DNA of 13,696 bases from Micropepsaceae bacterium (lineage in GTDB: Bacteria > Pseudomonadota > Alphaproteobacteria > Micropepsales > Micropepsaceae): assembly GCA_025450355.1 (NCBI GenBank), contig JANWHR010000030.1:1-13696 (forward strand), read 5' to 3'. Positions within the stretch are counted from its first letter, which is position 1; each line of letters starts with the position of its first letter. This document shows positions 1 to 8,939 of the stretch, one piece after another. A program made the position numbers and the translations under genes. The notes below the pieces were generated by a model, which saw nothing but the letters and a program-made list of their open reading frames with translations, had not been told where the DNA came from and did no database searches.

Positions 1-475
1 ATTCCATGAAATGAATTTCCGTGCGCATGGGATAACGCATCAGCGAATCGACCGTGAAGATCAGCGGCTGCCGCACCATGCCGTGGAGCAGCAATTCGTG
101 CTTTGACGGATCAATGTCCGGAGTGCCGTTGTGGTTTCGCACATAATGCAATCCTGCGGGCGTGATCGTGCCCTCCAGATATTGCAGCGGCGTGCGTGTG
201 GATCCGGTGACTATGCGCGCCGGCGGCGCATTGGTGACCAGAATGCGTTTGATGTAATCGCGCCAGTGCGAGGGCATGCCATAGGCGGTGAACTGCGCGC
301 CCGGCTTGAGCATTGTTGGCGGTGATCCCGCCTCGATGCTTTGCGCCAGTGCTGGCGCACTTGCGGTCGCGGCCGCCAGCGCAGCCCCGCTCTGCAAAAA
401 GTACCGGCGGTGCAACAGACCATTGCCGGCGACTGCTTCGCCAAACAGTTCGCCCAAATCACGCGCTTTTGCCAT
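1..475 (-). CDS. soxC: Sulfane dehydrogenase subunit SoxC, 5' part (sulfite oxidase-family molybdoprotein), partial
   Basis: The frame opens at ATG (473-475) and stays open to the left window edge, giving the first 158 residues. Residues 22-28 (HRRYFLQ) are a twin-arginine motif followed by an Ala-rich hydrophobic stretch and a likely cleavage site after ALA (about residue 44), so the protein should be exported folded by Tat. Downstream wording such as SRTPL-like GSTRTPLQYLEGTITP, RNHNGTPDIDP and RTEIHFME is typical of SoxC. The family's molybdenum-ligand cysteine is expected right after this last HFME, one codon beyond the edge. In known Sox systems SoxC pairs with a c-type cytochrome, SoxD, to oxidise the sulfane sulfur carried on SoxY in the periplasm. 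The rest of soxC and any soxD would lie to the left. A GGGAGG ribosome site sits 5 bases before the ATG. An in-frame GTG 15 bases upstream is less likely. A generic sulfite oxidase-like protein is the alternative. Confidence 0.85.
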   Translation of the reverse strand, partial: MAKARDLGELFGEAVAGNGLLHRRYFLQSGAALAAATASAPALAQSIEAGSPPTMLKPGAQFTAYGMPSHWRDYIKRILVTNAPPARIVTGSTRTPLQYLEGTITPAGLHYVRNHNGTPDIDPSKHELLLHGMVRQPLIFTVDSLMRYPMRTEIHFME

Positions 476-505
476 CGCACCCTCCCGCACTTCGAATTCT
501 CCAGA

Positions 506-534
506 ATATTAGCGTGAATTCCCGGCGCTGTAAC
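506..534 (-). promoter_or_regulatory. Candidate sigma-70 promoter for soxC
   Basis: In the 61-base gap between the carA stop and the soxC start, the minus strand reads GTTACA (529-534), 17 bases, then TAATAT (506-511). Each hexamer matches the consensus at 4 of 6 positions with ideal spacing. Transcription would begin near 499, leaving a leader of about 24 bases carrying the GGGAGG site. It suggests soxC can be transcribed independently of carA, although readthrough is possible because no clear terminator is visible. Confidence 0.4.
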
Positions 535-536
535 CG

Positions 537-1730
537 TCAACCCGCGCGTTGACGCGCGATCGCCGCAAAGCGCTCAAACAGGTAATGGGAATCCATTGGC
601 CCCGGGGAAGCTTCCGGATGATACTGAACCGAAAAGATCGGCCGGCCTTCAACTTTCAACCCGCAATTGGTCCCGTCGAACAACGAGACGTGGGTTTCCC
701 GGATCCCCGCCGGCAGACTCTCACGATCCACCGTAAAACCATGGTTCATCGAAACGATTTCAACCTTCCCGGTTTCCAGGTCCTTGACCGGGTGGTTGGC
801 GCCATGGTGCCCCTGTCCCATTTTGCGCGTCTGTCCACCAAGCGCGAGGCCGAGCATCTGATGGCCAAGGCAGATGCCAAACAGCGGCACATCGGCAGCA
901 ATAAGGTTCCGGATCATGGGAATGGCATAGGCCCCCGTTGCCGCCGGATCGCCCGGACCATTGGAAAGAAGCACGCCATGCGGGCGATGCCGCATCACAG
1001 CCTCAGCCGTGGACTCGGCGGGCAGCACCGTAATACCGGCGCCGGAGCCGGCCAGCAGCCGCAGAATGTTTCGCTTGACGCCATAGTCCACCACGACTGC
1101 GCGCCAGCCCGGATTTGTCTGCCGGCCGTAGCCGCTGTTCCACACCCAGGGAGTCTGGTCCCAGGTGAACGTCTGCCGGCAGGTCACTTCTTTGGCGAGG
1201 TCCAGTCCTTCCAGTCCGGGAAAAGCGCGGGCGCGATCGCGCAATTCGCGAACGTCCAATCCGCGACCCAAATCATGCCCAATGAGGCCGTGCGGCATGC
1301 CCAATTCCCGGATGCGCGCGGTCAGCCGCCTGGTGTCCACTCCCGAAATGCCGGGGATGTTGTGGCGCTTCAACCAGCGGTCGAGCGTCGTCAGCGCGCG
1401 GTAATTCGATGGCATGTCCGAATAGGCCCGGACGACAACGCCACGAACCGCCGGATTGATCGACTCGATGTCCTCATCATTGGTGCCGACGATCCCGATG
1501 TGCGGGAAGGTGAAGGCGATGATTTGCCCGGCATAGGAAGGATCGGCGAGAATTTCCTGGTAACCGGTCATCGCGGTGTTGAAGCAAACCTCGCCTACGG
1601 CGATGACGGGAGCGCCAAAAGCGAAGCCTTCGAATGCGCTGCCGTCGGCCAGCACCAGAACGGCCTTGGTTCGCGCGTCCGGCACCGGCGTGCTTAAGGA
1701 TGGGGCGACCGAGTGGAAGCCGTCATTCAT
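537..1730 (-). CDS. carA: Carbamoyl-phosphate synthase small subunit (glutaminase)
   Basis: Encodes 397 residues, normal for CarA. The subunit hydrolyses glutamine and channels ammonia to the large subunit CarB, feeding both pyrimidine and arginine synthesis in the cytoplasm. The N-terminal CarA domain is recognisable (VLADGSAFEGFAFG, GEVCFNTAMTGYQEILADPSY, GISGVDTRRLTARIRE). The C-terminal class I glutamine amidotransferase domain has the nucleophile elbow FGICLGHQ (Cys about 287), SNGPGDP as part of the glutamine site, and the HPEASPGP motif supplying His 371 and Glu 373. The whole triad is present. I chose ATG 1728-1730. A GTG at 1788-1790 would add 20 residues unlike CarA, and a good promoter overlaps that extension. 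No strong Shine-Dalgarno sequence precedes ATG 1730. carB is not adjacent in the window; soxC follows on the same strand. Divergent pairing with the GatB/YqeY-dnaG-rpoD block is commonly seen in Alphaproteobacteria. Confidence 0.96.
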   Translation of the reverse strand: MNDGFHSVAPSLSTPVPDARTKAVLVLADGSAFEGFAFGAPVIAVGEVCFNTAMTGYQEILADPSYAGQIIAFTFPHIGIVGTNDEDIESINPAVRGVVVRAYSDMPSNYRALTTLDRWLKRHNIPGISGVDTRRLTARIRELGMPHGLIGHDLGRGLDVRELRDRARAFPGLEGLDLAKEVTCRQTFTWDQTPWVWNSGYGRQTNPGWRAVVVDYGVKRNILRLLAGSGAGITVLPAESTAEAVMRHRPHGVLLSNGPGDPAATGAYAIPMIRNLIAADVPLFGICLGHQMLGLALGGQTRKMGQGHHGANHPVKDLETGKVEIVSMNHGFTVDRESLPAGIRETHVSLFDGTNCGLKVEGRPIFSVQYHPEASPGPMDSHYLFERFAAIARQRAG

Positions 1731-1757
1731 CGGGTAACCGGGATGGGATACGAACGC

Positions 1758-1786
1758 ACGATAAGGATGGCGTCCGGAAGCGTCAA
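1758..1786 (-). promoter_or_regulatory. Candidate promoter for carA
   Basis: On the minus strand TTGACG (1781-1786) is followed by exactly 17 bases and TATCGT (1758-1763), a close match to alphaproteobacterial sigma-70 promoters. The start of transcription would fall near 1751, about 20 bases before ATG 1730. If real, it excludes translation from the GTG at 1790 and supports the 397-residue CarA. No obvious attenuator or arginine/pyrimidine operator was recognised in the short leader. Confidence 0.5.
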
Positions 1787-1867
1787 GCACACCGCCAGAT
1801 CAGGCAACTGGAATTTTCCGGCGCAGGCGCCATTTGTAGCACGTGGCGCTGGCGTTATGGATCGGCA

Positions 1868-2332
1868 ATGGCTCTGCGGGAACAACTCAACGAAGCCCTG
1901 AAACAGGCGATGAAAGCCCGCGCTGCGCGGCGGGTGTCCACGCTCAGGCTGGTGTTCGCCGCGATCAAGGATCGCGAAATCCGGGCCGCGGCCGCTGAAC
2001 CGGCAATTTCAGACGAGGATCTGCTCACACTGCTTGCGAAACTCATCAAGCAGCGGGAGGAGTCCGCAACGGCCTTCGACGCCGGTGGCCGCCCGGAACT
2101 CGCCGCCGCCGAGCGCGAGGAAATTGGGGTCATTCGCGAATTCATGCCGCGGCAACTGTCGGAGGATGAGATGCGTGCGGCTGTACGCGAGGCGATAGCC
2201 GAGACCGGAGCCAGCGGCCTGAAGGACATGGGCAGGGTGATGGGGACTCTGAAGCAGCGCTATAGCGGAAGCATGGATTTTGCCAAAGCCGGCCCACTTG
2301 CCAAAGAGCTGTTGGCAATTCCCAAAGGCTGA
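1868..2332 (+). CDS. GatB/YqeY domain-containing protein
   Basis: A 154-residue, mostly helical cytoplasmic protein starting MALREQLNEALKQAMKAR. The pattern LREQLNEALKQAMKA - STLRLVFAAIKDREI - LAKLIKQREESATAF - AEREEIGVIREFMPRQLSEDE - GASGLKDMGRVMGTLKQRY is characteristic of the YqeY family, which shares a fold with the C-terminal tail domain of the aspartyl/glutamyl-tRNA amidotransferase subunit GatB. The length fits the stand-alone family (about 150). Its molecular role is not firmly established; tRNA-related binding is suggested by the GatB relationship. The frame is open upstream to 1634, but that extension overlaps carA and has no family similarity, so ATG 1868 is preferred although its ribosome site is weak. 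It lies 82 bases before dnaG in the same direction, the usual alphaproteobacterial neighbour order. Confidence 0.92.
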   Translation: MALREQLNEALKQAMKARAARRVSTLRLVFAAIKDREIRAAAAEPAISDEDLLTLLAKLIKQREESATAFDAGGRPELAAAEREEIGVIREFMPRQLSEDEMRAAVREAIAETGASGLKDMGRVMGTLKQRYSGSMDFAKAGPLAKELLAIPKG

Positions 2333-2414
2333 TGGATCGCATGCGAAACTGCGCGATGCTTGCCGATAGATTTCGCGGTCCCGATGGTCCGGCGAATCGT
2401 GGTAACCAGACCCC

Positions 2415-4283
2415 ATGCGCTTTGGCGAAGATCTGCTAGAGGAAATCTCCCGGCGCACCGACCTTGTGCAACTGGTTGGCCGGCGCGTCAGGTTGCAGAG
2501 GAAAGGCCGCGTGTTCTGGGGCCTTTGTCCGTTTCACAAGGAAAAATCGCCGTCGTTCAAGGTTGATAATGAACGCCGCAGCTATCACTGTTTCGGCTGC
2601 GGCGCGGGTGGAAATGCCTACAGTTGGTTGAGCGAGACCGAAGGCCTGACCTTTCCTCAAGCCGTGGAGCGCCTCGCGGGCGAAGCCGGCGTCATTCTTC
2701 CGGTGGCCACGCCTGCCGAGCAGGAGACCGCTTCCCGCCGCAAATCGCTTTTCGAAATCGTCGGACTGGCATCTGACTTTTTTCGCGATCAGTTGCGCGG
2801 TTCGGTTGGCGCCGCCGCCAGGCGCTATCTGGAAGACCGGGGGCTCGCGCGTGAGACGTGGGACCGCTTTGGTCTTGGCTATGCACCGCCAAGAAACTCG
2901 CCGCTTCTGGCGTGGCTGGGCGCCAAAGGCGTGGAAGCCGGCGACATGGTGGATACGGGACTGGTCCGTCCGGCTGAGGATGACCGCGGCCCTCGCGACT
3001 TCTTTTTTGACCGGGTTATGTTTCCGATTGCCGACGTCCGCGGCCGCATTGTGGCTTTTGGCGGACGCGGACTTACGCCCGATGCCAAGCCCAAGTACAT
3101 CAATACAGGCGAAACCTCACTTTTTTCCAAGGGGCGGCTGCTCTACAACCTTGATCGGGCGAGGGAAGCCGTCCGTAGGGGCGCGCCCCTGATCGTCGCC
3201 GAAGGCTATGTGGACGTCATCGCGTTAAGCGAGGCGGGGTTCCCGGGTGCCGTCGCGCCGCTGGGGACCGCCCTGACCGAAGAACAACTGGCACTGCTTT
3301 GGCGCGAATCGGCAGAACCGGTACTCTGTTTTGATGGCGATGAGGCAGGACTGCGCGCCGCAAACCGCGCAAGCCATCTCGCATTGCCGCATCTTGTGCC
3401 CGGGCAGTCGCTCCGCTTTGTCTTCCTGCCAGCAGGCGAAGACCCGGATTCGCTGATCCGCAGCCGCGGGGCACAGGCATTCCGTGACCAGCTGGCCAAA
3501 GCTCAGCCGCTCGCCAACGTGCTGTGGACAGGCGAAACGGAGGACCGCGATTTTTCCACGCCCGAACGCCGCGCGGGCCTGGAGGCGGAGCTTTCCTGCC
3601 TTGTCCGGAGCATCCGGGACCAGAAAATCGCCGCGCATTACAAACGGGAGTTCGACGACCGGCTGTTCAGGGCTTTCCGGCAGCGAAAACCATCAAAAAG
3701 CGGCTTCCCGGCGGCCCGCCGCCCGGGTTCCGCGTTCCGCGGCCCGCAGCTGGAGACGGTATCGGCGGCCGTGAAGCGAAGCAGTCTGGCGGCCACTGAT
3801 GCGGCTGCGGCGCGGAATCTGAATGAACGGCGAATCCTGAGCCTGCTGATCTTTGCCCCGGAACTGTTGGAACAAAATGTTGAAGCTTTAGCGAGGCTTG
3901 AGTTCCATGATCCGCAACTTGACAGAGTCAGAAGTGAGCTTCTAAACCTTGCAGGCTCGCAGGAAAGGCTTGAAACGGCGGCGGTCGAGAACCACCTCGT
4001 CTGCCGGGGATTGGGTCTTGTCGCCGAACGCCTGAAGTCCGATTCGCGGGTGCTCACGGGTATTGGCGAGCGGAGCGACGCCGGTAGCCGGGAGGCGCTC
4101 TTTGAGCGCATGCGGGCGCAGTTGGAAAATGCGGATTCGACTGGGTCAGGTCAACTTCAGGAGCGTCGCGCCCGGGCGTTGGCGGAATATCTGCAGCACG
4201 GAACGGGCGAACATTGGGATGAATTGCAACGTTTGAACAACGAAATTCGCGCTCGTCTCGAGCGGAGCGGAAACGGAATCTGA
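2415..4283 (+). CDS. dnaG: DNA primase
   Basis: Encodes 622 residues, a normal primase length. It synthesises the RNA primers for replication, working with the DnaB helicase. Domains in order: a CHC2 zinc-binding domain at 1-100 with the full ligand set Cys38-x2-His41...Cys59-x2-Cys62 (CPFHKEKSPSF and YHCFGCGAGG), the core RNA polymerase domain at about 110-380 including YAPPRNSPL and the FGGRGL stretch, and TOPRIM with the catalytic glutamate in VAEGYVDVIAL (Glu263) and the metal-binding FDGDEAG (Asp307, Asp309). A linker rich in Arg, Ser and Ala (about 420-465) leads to the variable C-terminal helicase-interaction domain. ATG 2415 is the first possible start, because an in-frame TAA lies at 2403. 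No strong Shine-Dalgarno is visible. The stop codon is separated by one base from the rpoD start, so the two are almost certainly cotranscribed and probably translationally coupled. Confidence 0.97.
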   Translation: MRFGEDLLEEISRRTDLVQLVGRRVRLQRKGRVFWGLCPFHKEKSPSFKVDNERRSYHCFGCGAGGNAYSWLSETEGLTFPQAVERLAGEAGVILPVATPAEQETASRRKSLFEIVGLASDFFRDQLRGSVGAAARRYLEDRGLARETWDRFGLGYAPPRNSPLLAWLGAKGVEAGDMVDTGLVRPAEDDRGPRDFFFDRVMFPIADVRGRIVAFGGRGLTPDAKPKYINTGETSLFSKGRLLYNLDRAREAVRRGAPLIVAEGYVDVIALSEAGFPGAVAPLGTALTEEQLALLWRESAEPVLCFDGDEAGLRAANRASHLALPHLVPGQSLRFVFLPAGEDPDSLIRSRGAQAFRDQLAKAQPLANVLWTGETEDRDFSTPERRAGLEAELSCLVRSIRDQKIAAHYKREFDDRLFRAFRQRKPSKSGFPAARRPGSAFRGPQLETVSAAVKRSSLAATDAAAARNLNERRILSLLIFAPELLEQNVEALARLEFHDPQLDRVRSELLNLAGSQERLETAAVENHLVCRGLGLVAERLKSDSRVLTGIGERSDAGSREALFERMRAQLENADSTGSGQLQERRARALAEYLQHGTGEHWDELQRLNNEIRARLERSGNGI

Positions 4284-4284
4284 A

Positions 4285-6777
<2,493 letters not shown>

Positions 6778-6827
6778 GAGGAGAAGGTGGCGCGCGCGGA
6801 GCGAGCAGTTAGCGCGCCGGGTGAGGG
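6778..6827 (+). repeat. GC-rich palindromic intergenic repeat, copy 1
   Basis: Directly after the rpoD stop, an inverted repeat GGCGCGC (6789-6795) / GCGCGCC (6812-6818) encloses a 16-base loop and is followed by GGGTGAGGG. The 16-mer GCGCGCCGGGTGAGGG at 6812-6827 recurs exactly at 7533-7548. Arms and flanking GGAGAAGG/GTGAGGG wording resemble the short dispersed palindromes scattered in many alphaproteobacterial genomes. It could act as a terminator-like or mRNA-stabilising hairpin for rpoD, but lacks a T-run. Its right edge provides the GAGGGG ribosome site used by the next gene. Confidence 0.6.
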
Positions 6828-6839
6828 GAACCGTCGCCG

Positions 6840-7202
6840 ATGCAACGACCGGCCGCAATTGTCCTTGCCCTCTGCGCGATTGGCGCGCGCCCGTCCGAAC
6901 CTGCGCGGGACGGTTCCTGCGCCGACGATTACGTCACGATTGAAACCATCCGCGGCACGATCATCGACATCAAGCCGGCCCCCGAGCCCTTCCGGAGCGC
7001 CGACATCTATTTTTCAGGACCGCCACCCTGCACGATGATGTGGATGCAGGTGCCCAAGCGGGATGCCGAAAAGTGCCACGTTGGCGGGCAGGTCAGCGCG
7101 CGCGGAATCATCACTTCAGACGTGGAAAACAATGCCTGGCAGATCGGGCCGGAAAAGAATGAATATATGACTCTCGGCGACGACTTTACCTGCAATGGAT
7201 AA
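6840..7202 (+). CDS. Small exported cysteine-containing protein of unknown function
   Basis: A 120-residue protein that I do not recognise. Residues 1-17 (MQRPAAIVLALCAIGAR) form a short basic-then-hydrophobic segment consistent with a signal peptide, with possible cleavage around residues 17-25. The mature part has four cysteines (27, 64, 79, 118), suited to two disulfides in the periplasm. Between them an alternating pattern (IETIRGTIIDIK, ADIYFSGPP, KCHVGGQVSARGIITSD, AWQIG) looks like a small beta-barrel; an OB-fold is a guess from that pattern only. GAGGGG at 6823-6828 precedes the ATG by 11 bases. It runs with rpoD but is separated from it by the palindromic repeat; another small exported protein follows. 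Confidence 0.75.
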   Translation: MQRPAAIVLALCAIGARPSEPARDGSCADDYVTIETIRGTIIDIKPAPEPFRSADIYFSGPPPCTMMWMQVPKRDAEKCHVGGQVSARGIITSDVENNAWQIGPEKNEYMTLGDDFTCNG

Positions 7203-7224
7203 TCATCGCGGCCCCTTGCATAAT
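7196..7224 (+). promoter_or_regulatory. Candidate promoter for the small lipoprotein gene
   Basis: TGGATA (7196-7201), 17 bases, CATAAT (7219-7224): the first matches the -35 consensus at 4 of 6 and the second the -10 at 5 of 6. The -35 overlaps the stop codon of the preceding gene. Predicted transcription start is near 7231, giving a leader of about 36 bases with a strong GGGAGG site at 7256-7261. This would let the lipoprotein be expressed separately from its upstream neighbour. Confidence 0.4.
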
Positions 7225-7266
7225 TCCTGAGTCCCGCCGACATTCGGCAGGTCACGGGAGGCACGC

Positions 7267-7467
7267 ATGCGTATGATTGCGGTGGTTGCTTTGTGTCTGG
7301 CGCCTGCACTGGGCGCCTGTTCGGTGGTTGGCGTTGCGTCGGACGCGGTCAGTGTCACCGGAACGGTCGTATCCACGACGGTGGACACCGCTGTGGACGT
7401 GGGGAGCGCCGCCGTTCATGCGGTCAGCGGCAGCGGCAAAAGCGATGACGACAAGAAGGGCCAATGA
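7267..7467 (+). CDS. Small lipoprotein, function unknown
   Basis: A 66-residue protein. It begins MRMIAVVALCLAPALGACSVVG: a short positive start, hydrophobic core and a lipobox-like LGAC, so Cys18 is probably lipidated after signal peptidase II cleavage and the mature protein anchored to a membrane. The mature 49 residues are small and Val/Ala/Thr/Ser-rich (VASDAVSVTGTVVSTTVDTAVDVGSAAV) with a regular valine spacing suggesting an amphipathic beta or coiled surface segment, and end in a charged tail, SDDDKKGQ. Small lipoproteins of this style occur in many Rhizobiales, mostly uncharacterised. The start is fixed by GGGAGG (7256-7261) five bases before ATG 7267. A second ATG two codons later (7273) is possible. 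It is followed at once by a large palindromic repeat that may terminate transcription. Confidence 0.75.
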   Translation: MRMIAVVALCLAPALGACSVVGVASDAVSVTGTVVSTTVDTAVDVGSAAVHAVSGSGKSDDDKKGQ

Positions 7468-7549
7468 ACCCTCTCTCATTGTGGAGAGGGCGGCGCGCCA
7501 ACTCGACACATGGCGTGCAAAGCACGCCGGGGGCGCGCCGGGTGAGGGT
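7468..7549 (+). repeat. Nested GC-rich palindromic repeat, copy 2, between converging genes
   Basis: Three perfect inverted repeats follow each other or nest: CCCTCTC (7469-7475) / GAGAGGG (7484-7490); CGGCGCGCC (7491-7499) / GGCGCGCCG (7532-7540); and, inside the latter, GGCGTGC (7512-7518) AAA GCACGCC (7522-7528). The terminal GTGAGGGT can alternatively pair with the initial ACCCTC. It shares the 16-mer GCGCGCCGGGTGAGGG with copy 1. Located between a plus-strand lipoprotein gene and the 3' end of a minus-strand gene, it is well placed to work as a bidirectional transcription barrier. Confidence 0.65.
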
Positions 7550-7554
7550 GTGTC

Positions 7555-8637
7555 CTACCTGGACATCCCCTTGAACAACAGGCGCTGCATGCCCGCTGTG
7601 GTCTGGGCGATGTAGATATTTCCCTTCGCATCGGTCTGAATCTCGTGCCCGGCGCCGAGGATTCCCGGCGGCTGAATCGTCCCGAGATATTCCAGGGTCT
7701 TGCGGTCCAGCACCGCGATTCCCTTGCCGTAACCGGTGTACAGGAATTGCTGCCCGGGATCGGGTGAGAACGCCAGATTGCGCGCGAAAATCGCATCGCC
7801 CTTCATGATCTGTTTCAGGAACTTGCCGTTGTGGTCGAACATCTGGACGCGGCGGTTTTCGCGATCCGCGACATACACCAAACCGTCCTTGGCCACCCTG
7901 ATCGCATGCACAACGGACAAGTGCGGGCGGCCGGGGTCGGAAAATTCCTTGTACGAGATGATCGCGCAGGAATCGGCGTCCACCGGCTTGTTTCCGAAGG
8001 CGCCCCACATCCGCTTGAATTTGCCGTTGTTGGCATCAAATACCGCGACCCGGTGATTGCCGTAACCGTCGGCCACGAACAGCTCGTCGGTCTGCGGATC
8101 GATCTGCACATCCGCGGGACGATGCAGATTCGCCGTATCCGCATTGCCCTTGCTTTGATTGCTGTGCCCGATCTGCATGACGAACTTGCCGTCCTGCGTG
8201 AATTTCAGCAGTTGGTCATCCGCCACAGGCCGCAGCCCCGGCAGCCCGTTCGTCGGGCAGGAATTGCCGCCCAGCCAGACAAAGCCCTTGTAGTCGATGG
8301 TAATGCCGTGCTCGCGCTCCGGCCACTGATAGCCCTGTCCGTCACCGCCCCAGCCGCGAATGTAATTGCCATCAGGATCGAAGATCATGATCGGCGGCGC
8401 CGCGTGATTTTTGTCGTCGCCCTTTAGCGTGCGCGGCCGGTTGAGCACCCAGGCATTGCCTTCCGCATCGATGGCGATGCTGGAAGGATCACCGACTTTC
8501 ATGCCCGCCGGCACTTTCGGCCAGTTCTTGTCCACCTCGAACATGGGAAGACTGCGGCCCTGCGCAACCGAAGCCTGCGGCAGCACCGCGGCCGAGCCGG
8601 ACAGCATCACTGCAACTGCCAATACGAGCTTCTTCAT
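7555..8637 (-). CDS. Secreted NHL-repeat beta-propeller protein
   Basis: Encodes 360 residues. Residues 1-25 (MKKLVLAVAVMLSGSAAVLP then QASVA) form a classical Sec signal peptide with an A-x-A site before QGRSLP. The mature protein consists of NHL-type blades, seen as repeats of the form D-x-x-G-N-xx-V (IAIDAEGNAWVLNR, IMIFDPDGNYIRGWG, ITIDYKGFVWLGG, VQIDPQTDELFVADGYGNHRVAVFD, IRVAKDGLVYVADRENRRVQMFD, LAFSPDPGQQFLYTGYG, IQTDAKGNIYIAQ), enough for a six-bladed propeller. Bacterial members are often annotated as 6-bladed beta-propeller or peptidyl-alpha-hydroxyglycine lyase-like, but no catalytic assignment is supported here; a periplasmic binding or scaffold role is equally possible. ATG 8637 is chosen because GGGAGGGA (8641-8648) precedes it; the open frame continues upstream to 8724 without signal-peptide character. 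It appears to be a single gene, with a palindromic repeat beyond its stop. Confidence 0.9.
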   Translation of the reverse strand: MKKLVLAVAVMLSGSAAVLPQASVAQGRSLPMFEVDKNWPKVPAGMKVGDPSSIAIDAEGNAWVLNRPRTLKGDDKNHAAPPIMIFDPDGNYIRGWGGDGQGYQWPEREHGITIDYKGFVWLGGNSCPTNGLPGLRPVADDQLLKFTQDGKFVMQIGHSNQSKGNADTANLHRPADVQIDPQTDELFVADGYGNHRVAVFDANNGKFKRMWGAFGNKPVDADSCAIISYKEFSDPGRPHLSVVHAIRVAKDGLVYVADRENRRVQMFDHNGKFLKQIMKGDAIFARNLAFSPDPGQQFLYTGYGKGIAVLDRKTLEYLGTIQPPGILGAGHEIQTDAKGNIYIAQTTAGMQRLLFKGMSR

Positions 8638-8768
8638 GGCTCCCTCCCAGGTACTCGCAGGAACATGCCCCGATCCGGCCCGAAGGGCAACCGAGCTGAT
8701 GCGTATTCCTCTAACCACCCGCACCTGCCTTGCGAGTCACCGAATTCGTAACTGCATGACCGGGCTCA

Positions 8769-8801
8769 CGCTGCGGCGACGCAGCGATGCTCGTTTATTT
8801 T
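8769..8801 (+). terminator. GCGA-loop hairpin followed by a T-rich tract
   Basis: CGCTGCG (8769-8775), the loop GCGA (a GNRA-type tetraloop), and the perfect complement CGCAGCG (8780-8786) are followed seven bases on by TTTATTTT. The arrangement resembles an intrinsic terminator read on the plus strand, yet no plus-strand gene is seen just upstream. It could end a small RNA or be coincidence. On the minus strand it would lie in the far leader region of the NHL protein gene. Confidence 0.3.
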
Positions 8802-8886
8802 GGTCGTGACACCCGAATGCGGTTGCCGCGGACCGTCACCACGGCGCCGGAAAGCTCATTCTCCGAATGGCGATCCAGTACCTGCT

Positions 8887-8936
8887 ACACGAGCGCGATC
8901 CGCGTGTAATCGACTTCGCCGAATGCCCGCTCGTGT
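8887..8936 (-). terminator. Inverted repeat just after the transporter stop codon
   Basis: ACACGAGCG (8887-8895) and CGCTCGTGT (8928-8936) are perfect 9-base inverted arms separated by 32 bases, starting four bases past the transporter stop. They could form a weak stem ending transcription of the transporter. The loop is long and there is no T-run, so the call is tentative. Confidence 0.25.
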
Positions 8937-8939
8937 CGC

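Larger units (their letters stand above)
8638..8939. other. 302-base stretch without a convincing gene
   Basis: This lies between the start of the NHL protein gene and the stop of the transporter gene, both on the minus strand. It should hold the NHL gene promoter, but only weak hexamers are seen (minus-strand TTGCCC, 17 bases, CATGTT). Short open frames here show no recognisable domain and run into the transporter gene. Two inverted repeats inside it are listed separately. No RNA gene was recognised. Confidence 0.6.

Noticed and set aside
211..540. Minus-strand open frame of 109 codons over the soxC start
   Set aside because: Arg/Trp/Cys-rich composition typical of a shadow frame; the overlapping frame from 475 gives a clear SoxC with Tat signal.
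549..1697. Long plus-strand open frame (about 382 codons) antisense to carA
   Set aside because: It mirrors carA codon by codon, shows no recognisable domain, and carA is certain. Long antisense frames are expected at this GC content.
1731..1790. Upstream GTG start for carA (adds 20 residues)
   Set aside because: A good promoter occupies the same bases, and the extra residues do not resemble CarA.
1634..1867. Upstream extension of the GatB/YqeY protein
   Set aside because: Overlaps the carA N-terminus and promoter and has no family similarity; the family begins at MALREQL.
6787..7038. Plus-strand frame overlapping the small four-cysteine protein
   Set aside because: Starts inside the palindromic repeat and lacks signal peptide or motif; the 6840 frame has both a ribosome site and signal peptide.
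7468..7549. CRISPR or tRNA-like structure
   Set aside because: Hairpins are nested palindromes with no repeat-spacer periodicity and no tRNA loop motifs or CCA acceptor geometry.
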